DNA of 64,000 nucleotides from Saturnia japonica (lineage: Eukaryota > Arthropoda > Insecta > Lepidoptera > Saturniidae), in assembly GCA_033032175.1 (NCBI GenBank), contig CM065313.1, positions 372,001-436,000 of the forward strand, given 5' to 3'. Under the pieces are notes generated by a model. That model was not told the DNA's origin and did not search any database. It was given only the letters and a program-made list of their open reading frames with translations. Made by a program: the position numbers and the translations under genes. Positions 55,613 through 64,000 of the stretch are shown here, one piece after another (the first letter of the stretch is position 1; each line of letters begins with the position of its first letter).

Positions 55613-56101
55613 TCATCTAGTGATGCTTGCCGGGCCAGTGGGATGTTCCAGTGAGTCGGAACCAGATGCCGCATAGTTCACGGTGAGTCGGAACTGTTTG
55701 CGGTGATGCCCCAGTGAGTCGGGGTGATGCCCCCAGTGAGTCGGGGTGATTGCCCCAGTGAGTCGGGGTGATTGCCCCAGTGAGTCGGAGTGATTGCCCC
55801 AGTGAGTCGGGGTGATGCCCCAGTGAGTCGGGGTGATGCTGCAAGAATGCTCCAGTGAGTCTGAGTGTTGCAGTGCTACGTAGTGGCTGGCTGCTGCGTC
55901 GACCAGGAGAGAAGTGCGTCTCTGCTTGCTGACCGGCCGAAGTGCAGTGTGTTGTGCCAAGGTCGCTGAGAAGGCTGTGGGTGATGACCAGGAATGCGCG
56001 TCCGCTGCATGCTGGTGGTCAGGATACCCGAAGTAGCCGTGGATGCTGGCTGGCTGTATGACTCGCTGCTCGAAAGTTTGTGGAAGTGATGATGACGTCA
56101 C
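55613..56101 (-). CDS. Open frame of unknown function inside the TRIM
   Basis: 162 codons on the minus strand, the element's own sense strand. It starts (Met-Thr-Ser-Ser-Ser-Leu-Pro) about 34 bases after the primer site, where gag would be expected. The first 75 residues have no known motif. The C-terminal half is the translation of the 22-bp minisatellite; since 22 is not a multiple of three, the units are read in successive frames (Thr-Pro-Thr-His-Trp-Gly, Ser-Asp-Ser-Leu-Gly, Pro-Arg-Leu-Thr-Gly). All three frames of the unit lack stops, so the frame may be open by chance. It could be a decayed gag relic or non-coding. No capsid or zinc-knuckle residues are visible. Confidence 0.3.
   Translation of the reverse strand: MTSSSLPQTFEQRVIQPASIHGYFGYPDHQHAADAHSWSSPTAFSATLAQHTALRPVSKQRRTSLLVDAAASHYVALQHSDSLEHSCSITPTHWGITPTHWGNHSDSLGQSPRLTGAITPTHWGHHPDSLGHHRKQFRLTVNYAASGSDSLEHPTGPASITR
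55690..55870. repeat. 22-bp minisatellite in the TRIM
   Basis: CAGTGAGTCGGGGTGATTGCCC and close variants recur at 55712, 55734, 55756, 55778, 55800 and 55821 (spacing 22, 22, 22, 22, 21). Degenerate units occur outward at about 55649, 55681 and 55853. The units contain CCCC and GGGG blocks able to pair (CCCCAGTGAGTCGGGG), so each could fold into a small hairpin. Confidence 0.9.
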
Positions 56102-56134
56102 GATGTAGCTGTGCGAAGAAGGTTGCGCTGACTT

Positions 56135-56152
56135 TCATGCTCGGGATCACCA
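56135..56152 (-). other. TRIM primer-binding-site candidate
   Basis: Minus-strand TGGTGATCCCGAGCATGA starts one base inside the 5' LTR. A TGG start at this place is what a tRNA primer ending in CCA would pair with. The tRNA is not identified. Confidence 0.65.
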
Positions 56153-56153
56153 G

Positions 56154-56347
56154 TGTAGAAGAACTATTGAAAAGGGAGGATCCTCCGACCTGTCGGGTGT
56201 TATGTCTGGCGGGCAGCTGCCCAACGGTTGTAGTCGGGTTCTTGTATATACACTCAATCGCAGAGTTAATTTCTATAGTGCGATGTAGGATGCGTCGTAT
56301 GTGGCTCGATAGATGTCGCTGTGTGTCGCTATGTAGATGTCGCTACA
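56154..56347 (-). repeat. TRIM 5' LTR
   Basis: On the minus strand it begins TGTAGCGACATCTACATAGC and ends GTTCTTCTACA. It contains a TATATA element (about 56245-56250), which may serve as promoter. It differs from the other LTR at one base (GACCTGTCGG here versus GACCTGACGG, plus-strand view). Confidence 0.85.
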
Positions 56348-56351
56348 AGTG

Positions 56352-56504
56352 ATTACTGTACAGCGAGAGGACGGTATTTACATTTGTGCTATGGATTGTG
56401 GCAGTTTCTGCCAGATTCTTCTCGTGGCGAGATTAAAAGTTTATGATTCATCACAATTTGATAAACAGCCGCAACAAAATGAAAAAGGGACACGGTTCAA
56501 ATAA
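56352..56504 (+). other. Right half of an open frame interrupted by the TRIM
   Basis: Fifty codons to a TAA at 56502-56504, in the frame that continues from 55368 if the TRIM is taken out. They include Gln-Arg-Glu-Asp-Gly-Ile-Tyr-Ile-Cys and Leu-Leu-Val-Ala-Arg-Leu-Lys-Val-Tyr-Asp. An AATAAA at about 56629 could be a polyadenylation signal downstream. Identity unknown. Confidence 0.35.
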
Positions 56505-57140
56505 ACAATCACAAGAGATTCTTTTGTTGCCATTACGAATTATGTGCCTTTGCCTAAAAACATTAATAACCTTAAAAAAGTATGTATGTGTCAATCTGCT
56601 CTGTGTACTCTGTATGTGTCACTTCAATAAAAAACTTTCAATTATAAAAGTGAAGTGTTATTCATTAATAAATATTAAAACTCTGCATAAAATTACAATA
56701 ATAACAAAATTAAATAATCACATCTTTAACAAAATTATCACGATGGTTTCTCGAACAATCACACAACGGCGAAGCTAGTGACAGCTGACAGCTATCAAGC
56801 GTGAAGTTACATAGAGCGAGAAAAACATAGAGAAACATTTAGTACACACTGATCTTGGAATACGACAAACCAGAAGACAATCACGTATGGGTTTATCAGT
56901 ATATATATTTTGGTCAAGATCCCTACCACCCCGCTATATTACTGCATATAATCCGACTGATCTCTGAACACGACGTACGAAAACAAAATCATACATGTGT
57001 TTATTAACTATTTGTATGGTATTATAAATAATTCTATATTGTGCTGCCTTGCGGGATGATTTTTGAGAAACGCAAAACACTCTTATTTCTCCATAAAAGC
57101 ATAAAAATGATTTTTCATATCCTTAAATTGAGAAATAGTG
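56505..57140. other. AT-rich stretch, nothing recognised
   Basis: The frame 56443-56778 overlaps the unknown frame in another phase and shows low-complexity Ile/Lys/Leu/Asn content typical of AT-rich chance frames. Confidence 0.4.
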
Positions 57141-57142
57141 GA

Positions 57143-57590
57143 TTCTTCATACAAAATTTCATCCCCTATTTCACCCATTCATGTTTTATTTTTGCTCTGT
57201 AAGGTAACCTATGTTTTCTCCAAGGCTTCAAGGTCAAATAGGTTTGATGGTTTCTTCGTACAAACTTTCATCCCCTATTTCCTCCTTGACGTTTTATTTT
57301 CACAACATAAGGTAGCCAATGTCTTTCTCCAACTTCCAATATATCTATATACCAAAACTCGTCAAAATTGGTTTAATGCGTTATTCGTACAAACTTTCAT
57401 CACCTATTTCACCCCTTAAACTTTTATTTTCGGGACAAAAACTAGCCTATGTCCTTTCCCAATGTCCAATCTATCTCTATACCCAAAACCAATAAAATTA
57501 GTTCAGCGGTCTAGGCGTGGAAATGCAACAGACAGGACAGACAGAGCTACTTTCGCATTTATAATATTAGTATGGATTATCCATTTCATT
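57143..57590 (+). repeat. Three-unit tandem repeat, LINE/SINE 3' region
   Basis: Three diverged units of about 110-125 bp each start with TTC.TACAAACTTTCATCCCC-like and CTATTTCACCC-like sequence (at about 57143, 57255 and 57380). They continue with TTTTATTTT and a CCTATGT..TTCTCCAA block. A terminal part with ACAGACAGGACAGACAGAGC and TAATATTAGTATGGAT follows. This layout is common at the 3' ends of lepidopteran interspersed repeats, from recollection. No coding capacity. Confidence 0.6.
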
Positions 57591-58920
57591 ATGCTGTCAT
57601 TCTCTATGGTGTCATTTACCAATTAAAATACGATTCATAACAATAAATTACCCAACAGCAGAATAACGACAACAGTTTATAGAAATTAATTCTCTTTAAA
57701 AGTTAGGCAAAAATTAAAAAGCTTGTAAAAGAAGATGTCTTTACTTCTACCACCAGTAGATCCCAAAAAGCAGGTTCGACAATATCGGCTTTTAGAAACT
57801 GTTAAACGTTAAAGTTAAAGTTATTGTTTATGGAAAAAGCAGACTTTTCTCGAATAAATCTGACTTTTTTACTTAAGTTGTGAAGTGAAACATAAAATTA
57901 ATAAAAGTATTATTGGTTTTAATTGTCTTTAAATCATAGAAAAAAAGCTATATGAGTAACTAACGACACGATTAAGAATCGATACTTTCCTTCTGATACT
58001 GTATCGAGTAAAAGTATCGTTTCATCCCTAGTTTAAGTTTTTTTTTCTGTAACCTTTAAAGAAGTTTAAAAAAATTTACCATCATTCTTAAAGATTAGAG
58101 AGTTAAATATAAAAACGAGCCATTCCCCTTCATTTTAAATAATACATGTTTGCAAGTATTATTAGAAACAACATTCGTTCGTGTAAAATACTACAAGTGT
58201 CATATTTTAGAAAAATCATATGATTTGATTTTCTTGGGATGATTTTCATTTAAAAAATAAATATATACAATTTTTGTTTTCTCATACATCGAGCTTATTA
58301 AATTTTTCATAGCAGTTTACGGATTTAGTAACAAATCCATCTAAAAAATCTGTAATAAATCAACCCTTAATATCTTATATACAAGAATTCGTTACTTAAT
58401 CATATTACATAATAAAGAAATAGTGTTTATGAGGGGCTGTAGTCATTGGTAGCAGCCATTTTAAATATTATTTAGCGATATTTACTGAAACAAAGAGCCA
58501 GAAAGCCGCACATACATAGAACTTGTAACCAAATTAACGTGCTTAATAGAAACTCGGTAACAAGTTAGTGAACAACAAATTTAATCAAGTCTCTTCTATA
58601 TTGTATTATTGTTCCCATATTACTTCACAATCTTCAAAGAGCCGGTCTACCTCTGTGTGCGAGAGTTATTTATTCATAATGTACTGTGAAGTAAACATAT
58701 TGTTATTTGCGTTGTTTACGTTTATCACCTGGTAGTTCTAAGTTCAGTTGTACTGACTTGAGCATCGCGTCGAAGGATAAAGCGATCATAATGGTTAAGG
58801 ATGGTTGCAGTTGGCTTCTATGTAGAATAATAGTTTTATTGCCATTTTAGAATTTGGAATTTAAAAAGTTTGGATAACTTGGGAAATTAAAACCAAGTTT
58901 TGGTTCAGAGAAACTTTGGC
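57591..58920. other. AT-rich stretch, nothing recognised
   Basis: No repeat family or coding feature identified. Confidence 0.45.
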
Positions 58921-58924
58921 TGCG

Positions 58925-59275
58925 TTTTAGATGTGGTGTTAAAAGAGGATAGAGAACATCAGTTAGACAGACAGGATTACAAATGAAGAAGTGTTGAGAA
59001 CGGTTGCCATGGAAAGAAAGATATTGAAAAACATATTAGATAACGGAGGAGGCAAGATGATTGGACATTTGATACGACACGACAAGTTCTTTAAAACAAA
59101 TTTATAAAGAAAAATTGAGGAAGAACAAGACTTATATAATGCCTTTTCCAACTAATGAAGTATAAAATTGAAGTCGTATTGTATCCAGAGGTGAAAAGAA
59201 AGGCAGAGGATATGGAACAGTAGCAACTGCTCCACCGACAAGAGCCGAGCTCTTAAATTAAAGAAGAAGAACTGA
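58925..59275 (+). pseudogene. LINE reverse transcriptase C-terminal relic
   Basis: Broken translation gives Asp-Arg-Ile-Thr-Asn-Glu-Glu-Val-Leu-Arg-Thr-Val, then Met-Glu-Arg-Lys-Ile-Leu, then Met-Ile-Gly-His-Leu-Ile-Arg-His-Asp. Insect LINE ORF2 products commonly carry 'DR.TNEEVL.R......L...I..R...YLGH..RHD' in this region. The strand ends in an AAGAAGAAG-like A-rich segment near 59262-59270. Stops and shifts are frequent; no catalytic motif is included. It is a decayed 5'-truncated copy. Confidence 0.55.
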
Positions 59276-60150
59276 TGCAAAAACATACTTCCCCGCTTTG
59301 TAAAACGTGTGAAGTCCATCAATTTCTCATTCTACAAAAATAATAATATTAAGATAAACTTCATTAGGTAATTTAATTGAAATGAATTAGATATGGGTGT
59401 CATAGCATTTTAGTAAAGGTTGCATTAAAATGCTATCTAAAGTTAGAGAAAGATGGTTTTATAAAAGTTGATGTACGAAAGGTTTTAATTTTAGTATGAT
59501 TAGGTTTAATGAGACAGGGGGTTAGTATTACTATTGTTAAAAGTCCCTAAACAAAGAAAGAAAAAATTATTAAGTACACGTTTAGATGAGTAATTTTAAT
59601 TAAATACGCATGCAAAAAAGTGACGCCTATTAATATAGCTATGCAGCATAGCATCGGTGAGTCATAAAACTATTGTATATTCCGTAAAGTGAACAACTAC
59701 GGAACAAGCAAACTGTTGCAAAGCAAATTTAGTTATTTTATTACCAAAAAACGAGATGCGTTCAAAAGTGAAATATTTATACGGCAAACAGGATCCTCGC
59801 TACGCTCTCGTCGCGGTCTCGCTCTCGCTTTGTAATCTGAACAGCTCGTGTTTATGTTAAATTGTACGAGCTGGCAGCGTCGCATTTCAAATTCCCACAT
59901 CAACATTAAGTGAATTACAGTGCTATTATGCTGATGTCTTTACAAGGCGCTCGTAATTTATATCTTTAACATTTTTTAAAAGTCTTATATAGAGGTTTCA
60001 CACACAACTAAATGAACTATCGATGGCTTTGTACTCTATTGTGATAATCAACCAAATGACGCAGTTCTGAAGGTCATGTTACAGCATTAACCAAGATATT
60101 TTTGGTTACCAAGTAAATAATAATTTACAAATTTTTTCGTGTCCGATGGT
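59276..60150. other. AT-rich stretch, nothing recognised
   Basis: A slightly GC-richer spot at about 59790-59835 (CTCGTCGCGGTCTCGCTCTC). Nothing else. Confidence 0.45.
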
Positions 60151-60152
60151 AA

Positions 60153-60435
60153 TCTTTTTTTTAATGATAAAAACGGGGCAAACCGGCTGGTGGCTCTCCT
60201 GATGGAAAGTGATCAACGCCGCCCACAAACATCCGCAACACCCGAGGGCTTGCAGATGCGTTGCCGGCCTTTTAGGGAAGAATAAGCTCTCTTCTTGAAA
60301 GTCACCAAGTCATAAATGCTCGTAAAGACCTCAGGCTACAGCTATTTCCACAGATTGGTTGTGCGAGGCAGAAAGTGCCTTAAGAAACGCAATGTTGTGG
60401 AACGCTGAACATCGAGGTGGTGTGGATGGAATCAT
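60153..60435 (+). repeat. Interspersed repeat with GGCAAAC...TGCCGGCCTTTTA motif
   Basis: Contains CTCCTGATGGAAAGTGATCA, GCAGATGCGTTGCCGGCCTT and GGTTGTGCGAGGCAGAAAGT. This is a very common interspersed module in moth and butterfly genomes as I recall it. Only one copy in this window, so the call rests on recollection. Confidence 0.5.
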
Positions 60436-60439
60436 ATTA

Positions 60440-60530
60440 TAAACCAAAAACAACAGCGACCATCAAGAGATCGAGAACTCATTGCTGGTCATCGCTGTCG
60501 TGCCGACGTGCAAGTCTTCTTGGCAACTGG
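60440..60530 (-). repeat. LINE family B 3' UTR fragment, inverted
   Basis: Minus strand gives GACAGCGATGACCAGCAATG and TCTTGATGGTCGCTGTTGTT, a diverged version of the family B hairpin region (GACAGCGGCGACCGCC to GGTGGTCACTGTTGTG). Confidence 0.5.
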
Positions 60531-60597
60531 ATATAAATGCAACAAACCAAGAGAGGTAGGGCACAGACATATTTCTTTGAAGATTTATCTGTACATG

Positions 60598-60765
60598 GGT
60601 TAGTTCCACTGGTGGAATACTCCCACTCTACAGAAGATCACAGCCAAATAACCTTGTGTTGTGTTGCTGAGGTGAGTAGGGTCTCCAGAGCTCCTTAGGC
60701 TATGGTACTTACCATCAGACAGGGCCTACGCTTATTTACTACCTTTGTAATATAAAAAAAAAATG
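60598..60765 (+). repeat. Dispersed repeat family H, copy 2
   Basis: CTCCCACTCTACAGAAGATC, ACAGCCAAATAACCTTGTGT, GGTGAGTAGGGTCTCCAGAG and TACTTACCATCAGACAGG, ending AATATAAAAAAAAAA. It matches 1838-1955 and continues further to a poly(A), suggesting a retroposed element. Confidence 0.6.
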
Positions 60766-60783
60766 AAGAAAGTCATTGTGACG

Positions 60784-60863
60784 CCAAGTCCGGTGAAGCT
60801 GTAAAAGCCGTCAGAGGTTCCAGGGCTCCTTAGGCTAACGGTATAGGCAGTCAGAAAAAAAAA
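60784..60863 (+). repeat. Jockey-like LINE family E 3' end, copy 5
   Basis: CCAAGTCCGGTGAAGCTGTA, GGGCTCCTTAGGCTAACGGT and a terminal A run (60854-60863). It matches 29690-29774. Confidence 0.65.
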
Positions 60864-61740
60864 TTCACTGTGACGGTTTTATCACAAGTGCATCGGTGGT
60901 CGCGACCCACTCGAACACAGTCGTCGTGAACTTTAGTTACTTTAAGTAAGCCGGTGACAAGATTTATTATCAGTTGTAATTTCTCCAGTTCTTGTACTTA
61001 TGAGAAGTAGAGACATTAGTAAACCTCACCCGTGAGTAGTATAACAGAGATTTTTTCACAATATAAAAGAAAATTCGAAAGAGCCGTCTGTTTGTCAGGG
61101 CAAAAAGCGACTCCATTTCAAAAGGCCATGATTAAATTTGTACCCAGTTAGATTCACATATCCGCAGTGTGGAACCGGCGGACGGTCTATCATTTTCTAT
61201 GTATCTTTTTGGGTCAATTGAACGTTGTATTTTCATTTGAACATGGCAAGTTTGATATCGCATTTTTTTATTCCTTTACATAAACCGTTTAACGTAGAAC
61301 TACATTATTATTTTTTAAATAACTTCTAACAGAGACGGAAGGTTACTCAATTCAAATGTATATTGTTATGGATGTTGGAATTTCAGCTATAATTTCTTTC
61401 TTTATGAACCGATTTGGATATGAAATATGAAATAAATATATTTTTATTATTATTTACGTTTAAGCTACATTGGAACAAATAACATTCTGTATTTTACAAG
61501 CATTTCGTTCTATTCCCGTTGCTAAGCATGAGAGCTTAGCGTGCTATCTCATCTTCAGTCAGATTTTCTCTTACCACAATGTTTAATTTTAGTCCAACAA
61601 TAATAATAAAAAATACGAACAGGTAAACAAACTACAACTCTATCCTTAAAGCATCTCGTAAATATTCTAAAACAAGCCTAGAAGCTGCGAGGGAATCACC
61701 ACAAAGTGAATTATTAAGCTGTCTGCAACTGAGCCATGTT
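60864..61740. other. Unrecognised stretch
   Basis: No feature recognised. GGTCTATCATTTTCTATG at about 61188 resembles the motif in front of the CpG patches at 42125 and 43055. Confidence 0.4.
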
Positions 61741-61800
61741 TTGAGTTATTTAATTTAGTAGTTAGCGGTTCGATTCCCGGGCGGGTCGGACATAAAGTGC
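61690..61800 (+). repeat. tRNA-derived SINE-like fragment
   Basis: GGTTCGATTCCCGG at 61767-61780 is a perfect RNA polymerase III B-box. TTTAGTAGTTAGCG directly before it resembles an A-box, but they are adjacent rather than about 30-40 bases apart, so the middle of the tRNA-like head is lost. A GGGCGGGTCGGAC module follows. A working tRNA is excluded by the geometry. Confidence 0.4.
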
Positions 61801-61944
61801 AACGATGGCGCTAGACAGAACAAAAATGTATGGACACGATGTTTGCAATAATATATCGAAATTATTGAATACATTGTTTTACTTTAAAATATATTTCTAT
61901 TTTATGATAAGGTTGCTAAATTGTTAATTATTAAGTTGTATTGG

Positions 61945-62004
61945 AACGTTCATAAGTGCCTTCTTAGGGTCTAAATTGAATAAAGTATTTTTATTTTGAA
62001 TTAA
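61945..62004 (+). repeat. LINE family F 3' end, copy 3
   Basis: TTCATAAGTGCCTTCTTAGG and GTCTAAATTGAATAAAGTAT match the last 60 bases of the copies at 13990-14045 and 42436-42490. Confidence 0.65.
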
Positions 62005-62048
62005 CTGATATTTAAATTTATAGGGTCACCGTTGATCTTTTACTATAT

Positions 62049-62694
62049 CTATGCAAAGTGTCTGTTTGTAATGTCAAAATAACGTTAACGTAACGTGAAG
62101 AGATTTTAATGCAGGACAGCGGTGACTGCCGATGGATTAAGATCGTTCGGTGGTCGCCGTTGTGATTGGATTGAACTGTGTTTATCATTAAGGAAACTAC
62201 CGTCAATGCGCCAAGCTAATATAAAAAAAATTGTTTTTTTACTAAATATTTAAGAGAGTATATACGGTACTAATAACAAAACGTCATTTTCTTTTAAAAC
62301 TCCGTTTGTTTGTTCCAGGTAACCTTCGAAACAGTTGGACAGATTTTGACGGGGCTTTCACTGGTAGATAGCTGATGTTATAGGGAACAACTTAAGCTAC
62401 TTTTATTTTAGAAAAAGGGATAGAGTTCCGCGCAAATAAAAAACACTTTCCATGTTGAATCAATTAAGGTGCTTAAATGCCTTATGCTGAGTAAACCATA
62501 AAATATCTTTCAAATGAATGTACTAAATAATTTTATTTATTAAAAAGACCTATACAAACATCTAGAACAGGATCACTCACAATAAGCATTTTAATCTTTA
62601 AATAAAATAACCGGGAGCGGGGGTAGCACGATCCGCACGTGTGCCTGACTGTATTTTGTAGTTCACGCGAGCGTAGCCGCAGTTACAGCTAGTT
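62049..62694 (+). repeat. Dispersed repeat family A, copy 5, with nested LINE fragment
   Basis: CAAAGTGTCTGTTTGTAATG starts the copy. It is broken at about 62086 by a family B LINE tail and resumes at about 62232 (TTTTTTACTAAATATTTAAG). It then runs through TTTGTTTGTTCCAGGTAACC to GAGCGTAGCCGCAGTTACAG and CTAGT. Confidence 0.7.
62090..62230 (+). repeat. LINE family B 3' UTR fragment nested in family A
   Basis: Starts with TAACGTGAAGAGATTTTAAT, the end of the LINE ORF2 as at 26017, and continues with GGACAGCGGTGACTGCCGAT, GGTGGTCGCCGTTGTGATTG and a terminal AATATAAAAAAAA. It is missing from the other family A copies, so it is a later insertion. Confidence 0.7.
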
Positions 62695-64000
62695 ATAATC
62701 ATAAATTAGACGCAGTGGGTTGTTGTATAACATGGGGCTAGTAAAATCAAACTGTCTTCCTCTTTCCGTGTCGATGTGTGCGAAACTGTGAAAATCATAG
62801 ATGTAGTACAAATACTACATCTATGGTAAAAATTTACAGTAAATATCAAGGTAATGACGTTTTTTAATTATGACGTAACAAAATCTATCGCCAAGTGTCA
62901 CCATTTTAGGATAAATTTTGTTATATTCACATAATATTTCTTCTTTGGCTCTACACACCTCACATCACTATAACCTATTCTGTATGAATGAAATTATTTA
63001 TTTAGTACTAGTTCAGTCTCCTAAGTTTTTTTGTTCCCTGGTAAAAGAGATGTCGCAGAAACAGTGATACCGCGGGGAGACGCGGGTACAGTCTGTAGCG
63101 ATTTACTCTGATTTATGTCGCAATTCCTGTTGGCCTGTTTACTATTCTTATTTTGATATATTATTATTCAAATACGTTTATATTTTACTTTCTAAAGATT
63201 TTATCTCGTATAACTCTAAAGTCGGTGGTAGCATGCATGGACTCCGCGTCGTTTAACGTGCGTTCGAATCCCTGAGTATTTGGTGAAAGAAAACACTGAT
63301 GACTGACACTTTCGGTTGAAATTCTGTCACCAAGCATTTATATGTATGTTTCGGAAGCTGCACATGAGAGCGAATTCTTCCACTAAGCTATATGTTACCA
63401 TCTTGGACAACAACGTCACTGAACATCAGTGAATTTGTTGTTAAAAGTTTATCTATAAACTTACACGTTTGGTTTACATAGTGTATATCTAAAAAAATGT
63501 TGATTTTTTTCCGGCAACATTTTATGTGATATTTTGTTCTTATTATATTTTCTTTTAAGGAATTATATCATGGATGTTCGAAGTAATACAAAGGTGTCAA
63601 AATTGACATTGAAGCTAGCGTAAAAATATGCATATAATTTTGTGGAGTGTAAAGTATAATATTATACTTTGTCCTACGAATTCTAAGACATATTTACTGT
63701 ACGAAACAATTCCTCCGTGAAGCATACGTACCGATTTTCAAAATATAATATTTTTAATTCACGCTACTATTAATTTTTTATGTGGCTTTTTTGAGCATTC
63801 TTTACTATTACAAGATCCAGCATCCCTGTAACCGATAGTATGTAGTTCCCAATTCCGATTCTTGAACTATTCCCTGAATCTCATCTAATGCTAGCTTTGT
63901 AAATAACTGGAGACATAAAGAAGTAAATTAATTTAGGGCTTGAGTGTACATAGAAGTCGTTCGTAAACAGGTATACAGAGCAAACTGTATGCAACATTGT
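62695..64000. other. AT-rich stretch with one perfect hairpin
   Basis: Apart from the hairpin at 62796-62825 no feature is recognised. Confidence 0.45.
62796..62825. repeat. Perfect 13-bp hairpin
   Basis: CATAGATGTAGTA and its exact reverse complement TACTACATCTATG are separated by CAAA. It is not part of any repeat family seen elsewhere in the window. There is no T run that would make it a polymerase III terminator, and the stem is too short for a usual microRNA precursor. Confidence 0.8.

Larger units (their letters stand above)
55369..56347 (-). mobile_element. TRIM-type miniature LTR retrotransposon
   Basis: 979 bp with two 194-bp direct repeats (55369-55562 and 56154-56347) that differ at one base. 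Each repeat runs from TGTAG to CTACA, so the ends form the classic TG..CA pair. AGTG is duplicated outside (55365-55368 and 56348-56351). Read on the minus strand, a TGG-starting primer-site candidate follows the 5' LTR after one base, and a purine run GGAGGGGAGTGA directly precedes the 3' LTR. There is no gag, protease, polymerase or integrase; such small elements are mobilised in trans by a larger relative, which is not in this window. Confidence 0.85.

Noticed and set aside
57143..57590. CRISPR-like direct repeats
   Set aside because: Only three diverged units of over 100 bp, in eukaryotic DNA with a retroposon-like end. The 22-bp array at 55690-55870 is contiguous without unique spacers, so it is a minisatellite, not CRISPR.
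61767..61780. Intact tRNA gene suggested by a perfect B-box
   Set aside because: The A-box-like sequence is directly adjacent to the B-box and no cloverleaf can be drawn. It fits a SINE fragment.

Overview
This is AT-rich eukaryotic (insect) DNA with no bacterial or phage features and no RNA gene that looks intact. The dispersed repeat families, the LINE 3' ends, a mariner, a pogo/Tigger-like element, a hAT remnant and a Ty3/gypsy element together suggest a moth or butterfly (Lepidoptera). That assignment rests on recalled family resemblance, not on a database search. No host protein-coding gene can be named. Every long reading frame belongs to a transposable element, so the window is probably intergenic, intronic or a repeat-rich chromosome segment.

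Layout. 0.6-15 kb: AT-rich background with short LINE/SINE pieces (LINE 3' ends at 0.8, 4.9, 9.4, 13.2 and 13.6 kb) and one CpG-rich patch at 10.15-10.29 kb. 15-31 kb: repeat-dense. It holds an RTE-like LINE relic (16.5-17.0 kb), a tRNA-shaped pseudogene (17.45 kb), a large inverted pair of one repeat family (22.5-24.25 kb) around a CpG-rich core, a hAT transposase relic (24.7-25.15 kb), a LINE C-terminus (25.8-26.2 kb), and a young Jockey-like LINE tail with a perfect 14-bp target-site duplication (28.8-29.8 kb). 31.4-35.0 kb: a 658-bp pogo/Tigger-like element with 20-bp inverted ends, then a CR1/Jockey-group LINE on the minus strand. 35.98-41.67 kb: a complete but dead Ty3/gypsy retrotransposon with two LTRs of about 305 bp, inserted into an older repeat. 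42-51 kb: mostly unrecognised AT-rich DNA with CpG-rich patches. 51.7-52.95 kb: a complete but broken mariner sitting in another dispersed repeat. 55.4-56.35 kb: a 979-bp miniature LTR retrotransposon (TRIM) on the minus strand, very young (one mismatch in 194 bp of LTR), with a 22-bp minisatellite inside. 57-64 kb: more LINE/SINE debris and nested repeats.

The most interesting object is the TRIM. It has TG..CA LTR ends, a 4-bp duplication, a primer-binding-site candidate and a purine tract all in the right places. It carries no recognisable retroviral-type gene, and it interrupts a stretch that would read as one 83-codon open frame if the element were removed. Other useful observations are nested insertions whose empty-site relatives lie in the same window, catalytic Asp-to-Asn changes in the gypsy RNase H and integrase, and the inverted repeat pair around a CpG patch.
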